Source of the DNA: JAMZMI01 sp049115715
GTDB taxonomy: Bacteria; Bacteroidota; Bacteroidia; Cytophagales; Cyclobacteriaceae
Assembly (NCBI GenBank): GCA_049115715.1
Contig: JAGDZQ010000006.1
Coordinates: 1 to 64,000, forward strand
DNA: 64,000 nucleotides
Direction of reading: 5' to 3'
Shown here: positions 51,713-60,354 of the stretch, piece by piece
Position numbering within the stretch: position 1 is the first letter of the stretch
How the letters are laid out: every line of letters starts with the position of its first letter
Notes under the pieces: generated by a model
What the model saw: the letters and a program-made list of their open reading frames with translations, nothing else
Told to the model about the DNA's origin: nothing
Database searches by the model: none
Program-made: the position numbers and the translations under genes

Positions 51713-54106
51713 TTATAGACTAAAGTTGGCAGTGAGAGATGGGAATGGACTTCCCAAAATTGAAAGTTGATAGGCTTTTGGCGGGCTGCCATTCTTATTT
51801 TCAAAAAATACAGAATAAGCGTTTTTCCTTCCGTAAAGATTATAAATAGCAAATGTCCAGCTCATTTTCCATTTTCGGTCAACTTTTGGTTTGCTATTGA
51901 TCGTCATGGAAACGTCCATTCTGTGATAATCGGGAATGCGCTCTTGGTTTCTTAGAGAGTAGCTAAAGACATTGGTTAGATTGGACACATCATATACTCC
52001 TAATGGAACTGTGGAAGGCCTTCCAGTGCTATAGGAAAAATTGATCCCATATTTTACTACTGGGTTTTTACTGTAGTTTACTGCCAGTGTGAGATCATGC
52101 GGCTTGTCGAAGTTGGCAGGAAAGGCGTTTCCATTGCTTATTTTCTCATCTTCATATGTGCCATTTACCTTTCTGAATATTCTTGAATATGTATAACTCG
52201 CCCACCCAGTCCAGTGTCCTGTTTTCTTGTTTAAGAATAATTCCAATCCGTATGCTTCTGAAGTACCTGTAATCAAATCAGATTCTATGTACTCATTCAT
52301 GAGCAAAGTAGAACCATTTTTGAAGTCAACGATGTTGTCGGCTACCTTGTAATAAGCTTCAGCTGATGCTTCGATACTGTTGTTTTTGAAGTTACGGAAG
52401 TAGCCAGCAGAAAATTGATCTCCTATTTCAGGCTCGATATAAAAATTACTTGTCTTCCAAAAATCCGTTGGAGTTGTTGCAGCAGTATTGCTTATTAGGT
52501 GGAGATATTGACGACTTCTATTATAGCTGACCTTAATTGAACTTGTTCGATTCATCAGATATGTAAGATTAACTCTGGGTTCTAAGCCTGAATAGCTTTT
52601 GAATATTTTTCCATCTTCATGAAAAATAGTGTCTATTACATTTTCAATTTTCTTCGAATCGCCTGCTTGGAATATATAATCCGTGCCTGGTCCAAAGTTG
52701 TGATAAGTACTGAATCGGAGACCCGCTCTTATAGAAAGTCTAGATGAAATTTTAAAGTCATCTTCTATGTAAATCCCCGTTTCTAATGCCCGCTCGTCTT
52801 CCAGCTTTATAAAATCGACTCCTGAATCAGAATCAAGAGGTTTTTGTGTGCCAGGACTGAATTCGTATAAGGTAGCTTCCGCTCCTATATTGATTTTGTT
52901 TCGTTCATCCCATTCATAGGTAAAATCAGATCTTAAGGTATGATTTCTTATTGCTGAGGAGATTTTGAATGAATTGATACCTTCTGGATCGTCGATATTA
53001 TAAGCATACCTTCCTGTTACGAGGTTAAAATCTAATACGGCATCTTCACTAATGATGTGTTTCCAAAGAAGTGAGTGATTGAAGGTGCTCCAGTCGAAGG
53101 TGGTATCTGAAGCAAACCCAAAACCATCTTTACTATAGTATCCTGAATAGCTTATCTTGTTCTTTTCATTAGCAATCAATGAAAGCTTAAGGTTCAGATC
53201 GAAAAAAGAAGCTGTACTGTTTTTAAATTCACTTGCTTTTGCCGTTTGAAGCAACCAGTCTGAATATGAAGCACGCGATCCTATTAGAAACGACAGTTTA
53301 TCCTTGATGATAGGACCATTAAATGCCAGTTTACTTGAAACGATTCCAAGTCCGGCATCCATGTGATAATCTTTATAATCTCCCTCTTTTAATTCTACGT
53401 TGAGGACTGAGGACAACCTTCCTCCATATTTGGCAGGGACCCCACTTTTGTAAAGTGTGGCATTGTTAACCACCGCAGGGTTGAAAACAGAGAAGAATCC
53501 AAAAACATGTGAAGGGTTAAAAATCAAACCTCCATCTTGTAGGATTAGGTTTTGATCGACTCCACCACCCCTAACATTAAAGCCAGAAGAGCCTTCACCT
53601 ACCGTGGATACTCCTGGAAGGAGAATTAGGCTTTTAATAACGTCCGTTTCTCCCATGAATGAGGGCAAAGAACTGATTCTGTCAATACTCAAAGTCTTTT
53701 TTCCTACATCAAGACTTTTTACTTGTGCGTCTTGTTTTTGGGAATAGACTGTGACGGCATCCAGGTTGTAGATTTCTTCTTTCATCTCAATGTTTAGTTT
53801 AATGTTTTTAATAACATCAACAAATCGAGATTCGTATTTTAAGTCTATTCTGCTGAATTGAATTTTGAAGGTGCCCTTTGGTATTACCATCTCGTAATAA
53901 CCTTCAGCATCGGTCACTGTGCCCATCTGCAAGCTGGGAATGAAAACATTCACGGAGAAAGCACCCTCCCCTGTCCAAATGTTGGTTACCCGACCAGAAA
54001 GTTTAGCTGTTAGAGAATTATTTGATTGCGCAGATACTTGCCCATATAACACAAATAATACCATAAGCACCATGAGCCTATGGAAAGTAGTAGTAGCAGA
54101 TGTCAT
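51713..54106 (-). CDS. TonB-dependent receptor with carboxypeptidase-like N-terminal domain
   Basis: A 797-residue outer-membrane barrel. After a signal peptide (MVLMVLFVLYGQVSAQ) comes a carboxypeptidase-regulatory-like domain (LSGRVTNIWTGEGAFSVNVF). A plug domain follows (LPSFMGETDVIKSLILLPGV, SSGFNVRGGGVDQNLILQDG), then the 22-strand barrel ending in SFPSLTANFSL with a near-terminal aromatic. It imports an unknown large ligand with the adjacent DUF4249 lipoprotein. No SusD or sigma/anti-sigma pair is present. Confidence 0.93.
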   Translation of the reverse strand: MTSATTTFHRLMVLMVLFVLYGQVSAQSNNSLTAKLSGRVTNIWTGEGAFSVNVFIPSLQMGTVTDAEGYYEMVIPKGTFKIQFSRIDLKYESRFVDVIKNIKLNIEMKEEIYNLDAVTVYSQKQDAQVKSLDVGKKTLSIDRISSLPSFMGETDVIKSLILLPGVSTVGEGSSGFNVRGGGVDQNLILQDGGLIFNPSHVFGFFSVFNPAVVNNATLYKSGVPAKYGGRLSSVLNVELKEGDYKDYHMDAGLGIVSSKLAFNGPIIKDKLSFLIGSRASYSDWLLQTAKASEFKNSTASFFDLNLKLSLIANEKNKISYSGYYSKDGFGFASDTTFDWSTFNHSLLWKHIISEDAVLDFNLVTGRYAYNIDDPEGINSFKISSAIRNHTLRSDFTYEWDERNKINIGAEATLYEFSPGTQKPLDSDSGVDFIKLEDERALETGIYIEDDFKISSRLSIRAGLRFSTYHNFGPGTDYIFQAGDSKKIENVIDTIFHEDGKIFKSYSGLEPRVNLTYLMNRTSSIKVSYNRSRQYLHLISNTAATTPTDFWKTSNFYIEPEIGDQFSAGYFRNFKNNSIEASAEAYYKVADNIVDFKNGSTLLMNEYIESDLITGTSEAYGLELFLNKKTGHWTGWASYTYSRIFRKVNGTYEDEKISNGNAFPANFDKPHDLTLAVNYSKNPVVKYGINFSYSTGRPSTVPLGVYDVSNLTNVFSYSLRNQERIPDYHRMDVSMTINSKPKVDRKWKMSWTFAIYNLYGRKNAYSVFFENKNGSPPKAYQLSILGSPFPSLTANFSL

Positions 54107-54286
54107 TAAGTTCTATTGTCCTTATTTGGCCGCAATAAACGGCATAAATATTAGAACGTGAACAATTGACTTTTGCGTTACCCTAATTATTTTCCAGTTG
54201 GATTTATGGTTATTTAAACGGCATCATTTTTTGTTTCAGAAGGTCTGAACCGAAATCGTTCTCTTCGGATTAGAAAACCCGAGCCT

Positions 54287-56050
54287 TTACCTTCTGCTTC
54301 GTCTTCCTTTTCTAAAATCTGGTTTTGATTTGGATCGATTTCCTCCGCCTTTATAACTTTTCCTGAATCCCTGATCTTCGGAGCGGCGGTCTCTCTTATT
54401 CCCCTCATCGTCGCGATTCACACGAATGCTTCTTCCTTCAACTTCTCTCCCTTCGAATTTCCTACTCATTTCAGAATCCTGATTGCTATCTACATCGAAG
54501 TAAGAGCAGTTTTTTTGTAAGGACAGATCCCCAAAGTACTTTCTATCTACACCTGAGGTATCAGATAAGAAGTGAATCAAATCCGCCTTGGTCATCCCAT
54601 CGATAGCTCCAATATTGACAAAATAACGATTGAAACCACTATTACCACCACTACTGCGATTGCTACTTCTGCGATCTTTGGAAGAACTCGATCTTGATTC
54701 GGATCTGTCGTTTCCTCTTCCAGATGTCTCATTCAAATCAGAATTGTTGCTTCCTTGAATCATAAGGTGATCCAACTGCGTCGTGATGAGACGCTTTAGA
54801 ATGTCCTCTTTGCTTAAATGCGCAAACTGCTCCTGAATGTTGTTTAGAATATCTTCTGATTGCTCGTCTACTTCAGTATTGATAATCAGATGAGCCCAAT
54901 TGTTTATTCTACTGGACTTAAGTTCTTCAATACTAGGTACTTCAGCTTTTTCAAATTTGACTTTTATCTTTCGTTCCAGCTCTTCTATTCTACGTCCTTC
55001 TCTTGGATTGATAAAGGCAAGCGAAACTCCTTTTTTTCCTGCTCTCCCAGTACGGCCACTTCTATGTGTATAACTTTCGAGCTGATCTGGAAGTGTATGG
55101 TGAAGAACATGAGTCAAGTCGTTCACATCGATCCCACGAGCCGCTACATCTGTAGCGATGAGCAATTGCATGGATCGTGTTTTAAAGCGTCGCATTACTG
55201 CATCTCTTTGAGATTGAGATAAATCACCGTGAAGAGCTTCTACTCCGTACCCGATGTTTGCCAAATCGTCCGCTATTTGTTGTGTTTCGCGCTTTGTTCT
55301 GCAAAACATAATTCCTCTCATATCTGGCTGGATATCAAGAAATCGTCTCAATGCAGCAATCTTGTTTCCCATTTTAGTAATGACGTACTTATGAGAAATA
55401 TCTTTATTGCTTTTTTCTTCCGTATTCACAGCAACCTCAAGCGGTTGATCCATGTACTTTTTGATAATTCTTCTGATCTCTCCAGGCATAGTGGCAGAAA
55501 AAAGCCATGTCACCCTTCCCTCTTGTGTATGAGATAAGATTTCATCTATATCTTCCTTGAAACCCATGTTGAGCATCTCGTCAGCTTCATCTAGCACGAC
55601 ATATTTCACATTGTCTAGCTTGATTGCTCTACGCTTGATAAGGTCAAGCAATCGACCTGGAGTAGCTACTACTATCTGAGTTGGCTTTTTCAAAGCCTTC
55701 ATTTGATTTACTATGGCTGCTCCTCCATAAACAACCTCAACGTTTATGTTTTTATTGTTTTGCGAAAAACTAATGAGTTGCTGACCTGTTTGTTGCCCTA
55801 GCTCACGTGTAGGAGCCATAATCAATGCTTGTGTAGTCTTATCTTGATCATCTATGAGGTCGATAAGGGGAAGACCAAATGCTGCGGTTTTGCCTGTTCC
55901 GGTTTGGGCAAGGCCAATGAAATCGACAGGATCTTTGGAAAGCAACATTGGAATTGCTTTTTCCTGAATTGGAGTTGGGGTGTCAAACCCTAGATTATCC
56001 AGAACCTCAACAACTGAAGCTGAAAGTCCTAGTTTTTCAAAATTATTCAA
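54287..56050 (-). CDS. deaD: DEAD-box ATP-dependent RNA helicase
   Basis: A 587-residue helicase starting at a TTG. The motifs are: Q motif (GFDTPTPIQ), I (AQTGTGKT, 48-55), Ia (PTRELGQQ), II (DEAD 154-157), III (SAT), V (ATDVAARGID) and VI (HRSGRTGRAG). A DbpA-type RNA-binding domain follows the core (YFVNIGAIDGMTKADLIHFL). An Arg/Gly/Ser-rich tail ends KPDFRKGRRSRR. This layout matches the CsdA/DeaD class that remodels rRNA and mRNA, usually cold-inducible. It is divergent from the ABC-F gene; the shared promoter design suggests co-regulation. Confidence 0.95.
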   Translation of the reverse strand: MNNFEKLGLSASVVEVLDNLGFDTPTPIQEKAIPMLLSKDPVDFIGLAQTGTGKTAAFGLPLIDLIDDQDKTTQALIMAPTRELGQQTGQQLISFSQNNKNINVEVVYGGAAIVNQMKALKKPTQIVVATPGRLLDLIKRRAIKLDNVKYVVLDEADEMLNMGFKEDIDEILSHTQEGRVTWLFSATMPGEIRRIIKKYMDQPLEVAVNTEEKSNKDISHKYVITKMGNKIAALRRFLDIQPDMRGIMFCRTKRETQQIADDLANIGYGVEALHGDLSQSQRDAVMRRFKTRSMQLLIATDVAARGIDVNDLTHVLHHTLPDQLESYTHRSGRTGRAGKKGVSLAFINPREGRRIEELERKIKVKFEKAEVPSIEELKSSRINNWAHLIINTEVDEQSEDILNNIQEQFAHLSKEDILKRLITTQLDHLMIQGSNNSDLNETSGRGNDRSESRSSSSKDRRSSNRSSGGNSGFNRYFVNIGAIDGMTKADLIHFLSDTSGVDRKYFGDLSLQKNCSYFDVDSNQDSEMSRKFEGREVEGRSIRVNRDDEGNKRDRRSEDQGFRKSYKGGGNRSKSKPDFRKGRRSRR

Positions 56051-56072
56051 TGGGAGTATTTTATATGAGCCG

Positions 56073-56080
56073 CAAAGTTA
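56073..56080 (-). promoter_or_regulatory. -7 element of deaD
   Basis: On the minus strand TAACTTTG, continuing CGGCTC, is a full TAnnTTTG box 23 bp upstream of the TTG start. A 14 bp segment (56067-56080) is mirrored with one mismatch at 56218-56231 in front of the divergent ABC-F gene. The -33 element is weak. Confidence 0.6.
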
Positions 56081-56217
56081 GCTGAATCACAGGGCATAAT
56101 TCATTCAATTCAATTATTTAAGTGGGTAACTCCCTGATTTAGGGTCGATTTTGGAAAGAAAACCTAAATATGATAGTTTCTAAATCATTGTTTCTTCCTT
56201 TCGGAGATACGTTTTAG

Positions 56218-56225
56218 TAAGTTTG
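56218..56225 (+). promoter_or_regulatory. -7 element of the ABC-F gene
   Basis: TAAGTTTG followed by CGGCTC fits TAnnTTTG and lies 22 bp upstream of the ATG at 56248. It is the mirrored copy (13 of 14 bases) of the deaD element. Confidence 0.6.
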
Positions 56226-56247
56226 CGGCTCAAAATTCAAGGAAAAT

Positions 56248-57846
56248 ATGATTTCAACAAGTAACGTATCCCTCAGATACGGAAAAAGGATCCTTTTCGA
56301 TGAGGTTAATGTCAAATTCACACAAGGCAATTGCTATGGTGTGATTGGCGCTAATGGTGCCGGAAAATCAACGTTTCTTAAGATTTTATCTGGAGACATT
56401 GATCCTAATAGTGGTTCTGTTGCACTTGATCATGGTAAGCGAATGGCTGTACTAAAGCAGAATCACTTTGAATTTGATGAGATATCTGTATTGGATACTG
56501 TTATGATGGGGCATACTACGCTATGGAAGATCATGCAGGAGAAAGATGCTATCTATATGAAAGAGGACTTTTCTGAGGCTGATGGTGTGAAAGCATCTGA
56601 GCTAGAGGCGGAGTTTGCAGAAATGGACGGATGGAATGCTCAGTCTGATGCTGCGGCGCTTTTGAGTGGTCTAGGTATTGTTGAAGCGGATCACTACAAC
56701 CTTGTGAAAGACCTGGACGGTTCTCAAAAAGTAAGGGTTTTACTTGCTCAGGCTCTTTTTGGAAATCCGGATTTGTTGATTTTAGATGAGCCTACTAATG
56801 ACTTGGATATCAATACGATATCTTGGCTAGAGGACTTTCTTTTAGATTTCAAAAATACGGTAATCGTAGTTTCTCATGATAGGCATTTCCTTGATACAGT
56901 ATGTACGCACATTGCCGATATTGATTTCGGACAGTTGAAGTTGTTTTCAGGAAACTATTCTTTCTGGTATCAGTCTAGTCAGCTTGCTTTGTCTCAACGT
57001 GCGTCCGCTAATAAGAAAGCCGAAGAGAAGAAAAAGGAACTACAGGAGTTTATCGCACGATTTAGTGCCAATGCATCTAAGTCTAAGCAAGCAACTAGTA
57101 GAAGAAAGCTTCTTGATAAAATCAATGTAGAAGACATCCAGCCATCTAGTAGAAAATATCCAGCCATCATATTTACTCAGAATAGAACTGCAGGAGATCA
57201 GATTTTGGAAATAAAAGGCTTAGGTAAGTCGTCAAATGGAGAGACGCTATTTTCTGGAATCGATCTTTTTGTAAATAGAGGTGATAAGATTGCCATCTTA
57301 TCTGATGACAGCAATGCCATCACTTCTTTTTTCAAGATTCTAAACGATGAAGAAAAATCATATTCAGGGGAATTTAAATTCGGTCAAACAATTACCCCCG
57401 CCTACTTGCCAAATGAGAATGCTGAATTCTTCGATACTGACCTGAACTTGATTGATTGGTTAAGGCAATATGCTGAAGGCGAAGCGGATGATGTCTATAT
57501 AAGAGGATTTCTTGGCAAGATGCTTTTCTCTGGTGAAGAGACTTTCAAAAAGGCGAATGTGCTTTCTGGAGGAGAGAAAGTCAGATGTATGATTTCTCGA
57601 ATGATGTTAAAGGGTGCAAATCTCCTTATGCTCGATGAGCCAACCAATCACTTGGACTTGGAGTCGATTACGGCTTTCAACAACTCTCTAAAGGACTTTC
57701 CTGGAACTGTGCTATTTGCAAGTCATGATCATGAGTTCATCCAAACTGTAGCTAATCGAGTGCTAGAGCTTACTCCTGATGGAGGTATCGACAAACTCAT
57801 GACCTTTGACGAGTATTTAGAGCATAAAAGAGCTTTGGTAGGTTAA
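56248..57846 (+). CDS. ABC-F family ATPase (YbiT-like) with degenerate second nucleotide site
   Basis: A 532-residue soluble protein with two ABC domains and the central ABC-F linker (SKQATSRRKLLDKI). Domain 1 is complete: Walker A GANGAGKST (34-42), Walker B LLILDEPTND and the His switch VVSHDRHFLD, with a variant signature LDGSQ (156-160). Domain 2 has a normal signature LSGGEKVR (439-446) and Walker B LMLDEPTNHLD, but its Walker A region (~351-361, LSDDSNAITSF) lacks the GK(S/T) that binds phosphate. ABC-F proteins bind the ribosomal E site and act in translation. The lost P-loop may be normal for the Bacteroidota YbiT branch. It is divergent from deaD. Confidence 0.9.
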   Translation: MISTSNVSLRYGKRILFDEVNVKFTQGNCYGVIGANGAGKSTFLKILSGDIDPNSGSVALDHGKRMAVLKQNHFEFDEISVLDTVMMGHTTLWKIMQEKDAIYMKEDFSEADGVKASELEAEFAEMDGWNAQSDAAALLSGLGIVEADHYNLVKDLDGSQKVRVLLAQALFGNPDLLILDEPTNDLDINTISWLEDFLLDFKNTVIVVSHDRHFLDTVCTHIADIDFGQLKLFSGNYSFWYQSSQLALSQRASANKKAEEKKKELQEFIARFSANASKSKQATSRRKLLDKINVEDIQPSSRKYPAIIFTQNRTAGDQILEIKGLGKSSNGETLFSGIDLFVNRGDKIAILSDDSNAITSFFKILNDEEKSYSGEFKFGQTITPAYLPNENAEFFDTDLNLIDWLRQYAEGEADDVYIRGFLGKMLFSGEETFKKANVLSGGEKVRCMISRMMLKGANLLMLDEPTNHLDLESITAFNNSLKDFPGTVLFASHDHEFIQTVANRVLELTPDGGIDKLMTFDEYLEHKRALVG

Positions 57847-58409
57847 TCTGCCAATCGAATTGGTATATTCAATTTTACATCTGAAAAAGTAACGATCAAA
57901 TCCACACCATCAACTCCGCTTTTTTGTAGACTGATGGTGTGTTGTTCTACATGAGCGTTCTTGATCACGGGAGTTTCTGTTGTAAGGATATCCATCTCAT
58001 AATTTGGTTCTGAGTAGCCCCAAAAGCGATCTTCGGTATTAATTCCAATTGTGAAGCTGGATTCATTTGGAACAGCATAAAGCTGATAAGTCCCCTTTGC
58101 TAATGCTTTTCCATTGAGGGTTACATTTTGATTGATGGTCATGGAGGTAGGTTCGTTTGCTCCCAATCTCCAATATTGTCCCCAAGGTTGAATAGCTCCA
58201 TTTTCGGCTTTACCAAAAACTATGCGACCTCTAACAGAAGGTCTGCTATAATTCACTGAAACGGTTAGTGTGCCATTTGTGAGTTCAGCGCTTCCTGGTG
58301 GGCTCAGGTTCCGGTTTTGATAATTGATGTAAATAAAAATAGCTCCAAAAAGCATGATTACGATTCCAACCCCTATCAAAATCCTACGCCCAATTTTATT
58401 TAGTTTCAT
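57843..58409 (-). CDS. DUF2911 protein, membrane-anchored
   Basis: A 188-residue protein from the ATG at 58409. The N-terminal helix (ILIGVGIVIMLFGAIFIYI) anchors or exports it. The outer domain has the family pattern VNYSRPSVRGRIVFG, WRLGANEPTSM, then KGTYQLYAVPNESSFTIGIN. The function of DUF2911 is unknown; it is common in Bacteroidota. The 3' end overlaps the ABC-F stop on the other strand by 4 bp. Confidence 0.85.
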   Translation of the reverse strand: MKLNKIGRRILIGVGIVIMLFGAIFIYINYQNRNLSPPGSAELTNGTLTVSVNYSRPSVRGRIVFGKAENGAIQPWGQYWRLGANEPTSMTINQNVTLNGKALAKGTYQLYAVPNESSFTIGINTEDRFWGYSEPNYEMDILTTETPVIKNAHVEQHTISLQKSGVDGVDLIVTFSDVKLNIPIRLAD

Positions 58410-58663
58410 GGTTAGTTTTGTTTTTTGTTCGAACAATCTACTTCAAAAAAATAATTCAGAGAGACCATAAAATTAATCTTCTTACTGATATTGATCATTA
58501 GAATAGCACGACAAGGTTTGTATAGCTTCAAAGTCATTTAAAAAGTTATATCCTGATACCGAAGTATGGCCTGAAAAATAATTTGACAGGTTTCACACCT
58601 TATCAGCTTGCTTTGAGGTTGATGATTCAATCATTTTGTTTACAATTGCAGTTTTTGAGTACT

Positions 58664-59419
58664 ATGGAGATATTAGGAATTGACATTGGAGGATCAGGCA
58701 TTAAAGGCGCGGTGGTAGACATCAAGAAGGGTGAACTTGTTTCAGAAAGAGTTAGGATCCCAACCCCCAACCCTCCTACTCCAGAAGCGATGTTGGATAC
58801 GGTGGCTGTGCTTGTAAGTGGCTTTAAGTGGAAAGGTGTAATTGGATGTGGTTTCCCTGCTGTGGTTCAACATGAAATTGTGAAGACAGCAAGCAATATT
58901 GATAAGACATGGATTGGAGTGAATGCGGCAAAGCAGATCAAGAGCTTAACCGGATGCCCAACGCATGTGGTAAATGATGTAGATGCTGCTGGTCTCGCTG
59001 AAATGAAGTTTGGTGCAGGCAAAAAACGTAAAGGGGTTACCATCATGCTCGCCGCTGGTACAGGAATAGGGTCTGCGATTTTTATAAACAAAAAACTTGT
59101 GCCTAATTCGGAACTAGGGTTTATTCATGTAAATGGAATGCCAGGAGAGCACTATGCAGCTAACTCGGTTAGAGAAAGAGAAAACCTTTCTTTGGAGGTT
59201 TGGGCTAAGAGATTCAATGAGTATTTGGTTCGTTTAGAATCACTTTTTTGGCCAGATCTTTTCATCATTGGTGGTGGGATAAGCAAGAAGTTTGAAATGT
59301 TTTCGGAGCATATTAATCTGGATACCAAGGTGGTGCCTGCGATGACTCGCAATCATGCCGGGATTATAGGAGGTGCTCTCGCAGCAGAGTCAATTAAGCT
59401 TAAAAAGAAATCTAAGTGA
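58664..59419 (+). CDS. ppgK: Polyphosphate glucokinase (ROK family)
   Basis: A 251-residue kinase from the ATG at 58664; a longer frame from 58583 adds residues outside the family. Motifs are the phosphate loop GIDIGGSGIKG, the catalytic region VVNDVDAAGLAEMKFGAG (first Asp of NDVDAA as base) and LAAGTGIGSAIF. IIGGGISKKFEMF closes the sugar site. The Bacteroidota enzyme phosphorylates glucose with polyphosphate or ATP. It overlaps the next gene by 4 bp (GTGA). Confidence 0.9.
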   Translation: MEILGIDIGGSGIKGAVVDIKKGELVSERVRIPTPNPPTPEAMLDTVAVLVSGFKWKGVIGCGFPAVVQHEIVKTASNIDKTWIGVNAAKQIKSLTGCPTHVVNDVDAAGLAEMKFGAGKKRKGVTIMLAAGTGIGSAIFINKKLVPNSELGFIHVNGMPGEHYAANSVRERENLSLEVWAKRFNEYLVRLESLFWPDLFIIGGGISKKFEMFSEHINLDTKVVPAMTRNHAGIIGGALAAESIKLKKKSK

Positions 59420-60354
59420 GAATCGTAATTCTTGAAGCCTTTCATTCAAATCCGGGTGACCAATCATGGAGTGAGATCGAAGCTCTTGGAGAGTTAACTG
59501 TATATGAGAGAACATCTCAGGAGCAGTTGGTCGAGCGAGCTATCGAAGCAGATGTCCTTGTAACAAATAAGCTTAGAATCACTAAAGATGTAATTCATAG
59601 TCTTCCTAAGCTTAAGCTGATTCATCAACTTGCAACTGGTACAGACAATATAGATATAGAGGCAGCCAAAGCGCGTGGTGTTGAAGTTAGAAATGCTGTT
59701 GGGTATAGTACCAAAGCTGTTGCTCAGCATGTTTTTTCATTAATCCTAGAGCTGAGCAATCATGTATCAGTACACAACACGGATGTGAAGTCAGGTGGCT
59801 GGTCTGATTCTGGTGATTGGTGCCATATGATTAAAACACCTTTTGAGTTGGAAGGAAAAACGCTTGGAATCATTGGGTTTGGACAGATTGGACAAGCAGT
59901 TTCTAATTTAGGTTTGGCTTTTGGGATGCGCATTTTGGTAAACAGCAAGCATGCAACTCCTGAACGCTATAAGGATGTCTCCATCGTTTCTCAGGATAAA
60001 CTAATCGAAGAGAGTGATTTCATATCAATTCATGCTCCCCTGTCCTCACAAAACATGGGAATGGTAGATGAGTCTTTTTTAAACAAAATGAAGACGTCAG
60101 CCTTTTTGATTAATACAGCTAGAGGTGGACATATAGTAGAGACTGATTTATATAAAGCTCTCAAAAACAAGGAAATAGCAGGTGCAGGTTTAGATGTAAT
60201 GTTGAATGAACCTCCTCAAAAAGAACTCAATCTTTTGAGTCTTGATAACTGCATAATTACACCTCATATTGCCTGGACTGCTATCGAATCCAGAAGAAGG
60301 TTGATTTCAATTGTTGCAGGCAATATTAAGAGCTTTATTGACAACCATTCTTGA
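59416..60354 (+). CDS. D-2-hydroxyacid dehydrogenase (hydroxypyruvate/glycerate dehydrogenase-like)
   Basis: A 312-residue NAD-dependent enzyme starting at a GTG that overlaps the ppgK stop. It has the Rossmann motif LGIIGFGQIGQAV and the catalytic trio Arg (INTARGGHIVE), Glu (MLNEPP) and His (TPHIAWTA). The N-terminal part (HQLATGTDNIDIEAAKARGV) completes the substrate site. It is closest by feel to HprA-type glycerate dehydrogenases; the exact substrate is not clear. Co-translated with ppgK, which may tie it to sugar catabolism. Confidence 0.9.
   Translation: MRIVILEAFHSNPGDQSWSEIEALGELTVYERTSQEQLVERAIEADVLVTNKLRITKDVIHSLPKLKLIHQLATGTDNIDIEAAKARGVEVRNAVGYSTKAVAQHVFSLILELSNHVSVHNTDVKSGGWSDSGDWCHMIKTPFELEGKTLGIIGFGQIGQAVSNLGLAFGMRILVNSKHATPERYKDVSIVSQDKLIEESDFISIHAPLSSQNMGMVDESFLNKMKTSAFLINTARGGHIVETDLYKALKNKEIAGAGLDVMLNEPPQKELNLLSLDNCIITPHIAWTAIESRRRLISIVAGNIKSFIDNHS

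Noticed and set aside
54214..54408. Minus-strand frame of 64 codons at the 3' end of deaD
   Set aside because: It overlaps the Arg/Gly-rich helicase tail in another frame; codon repetition explains the open frame.
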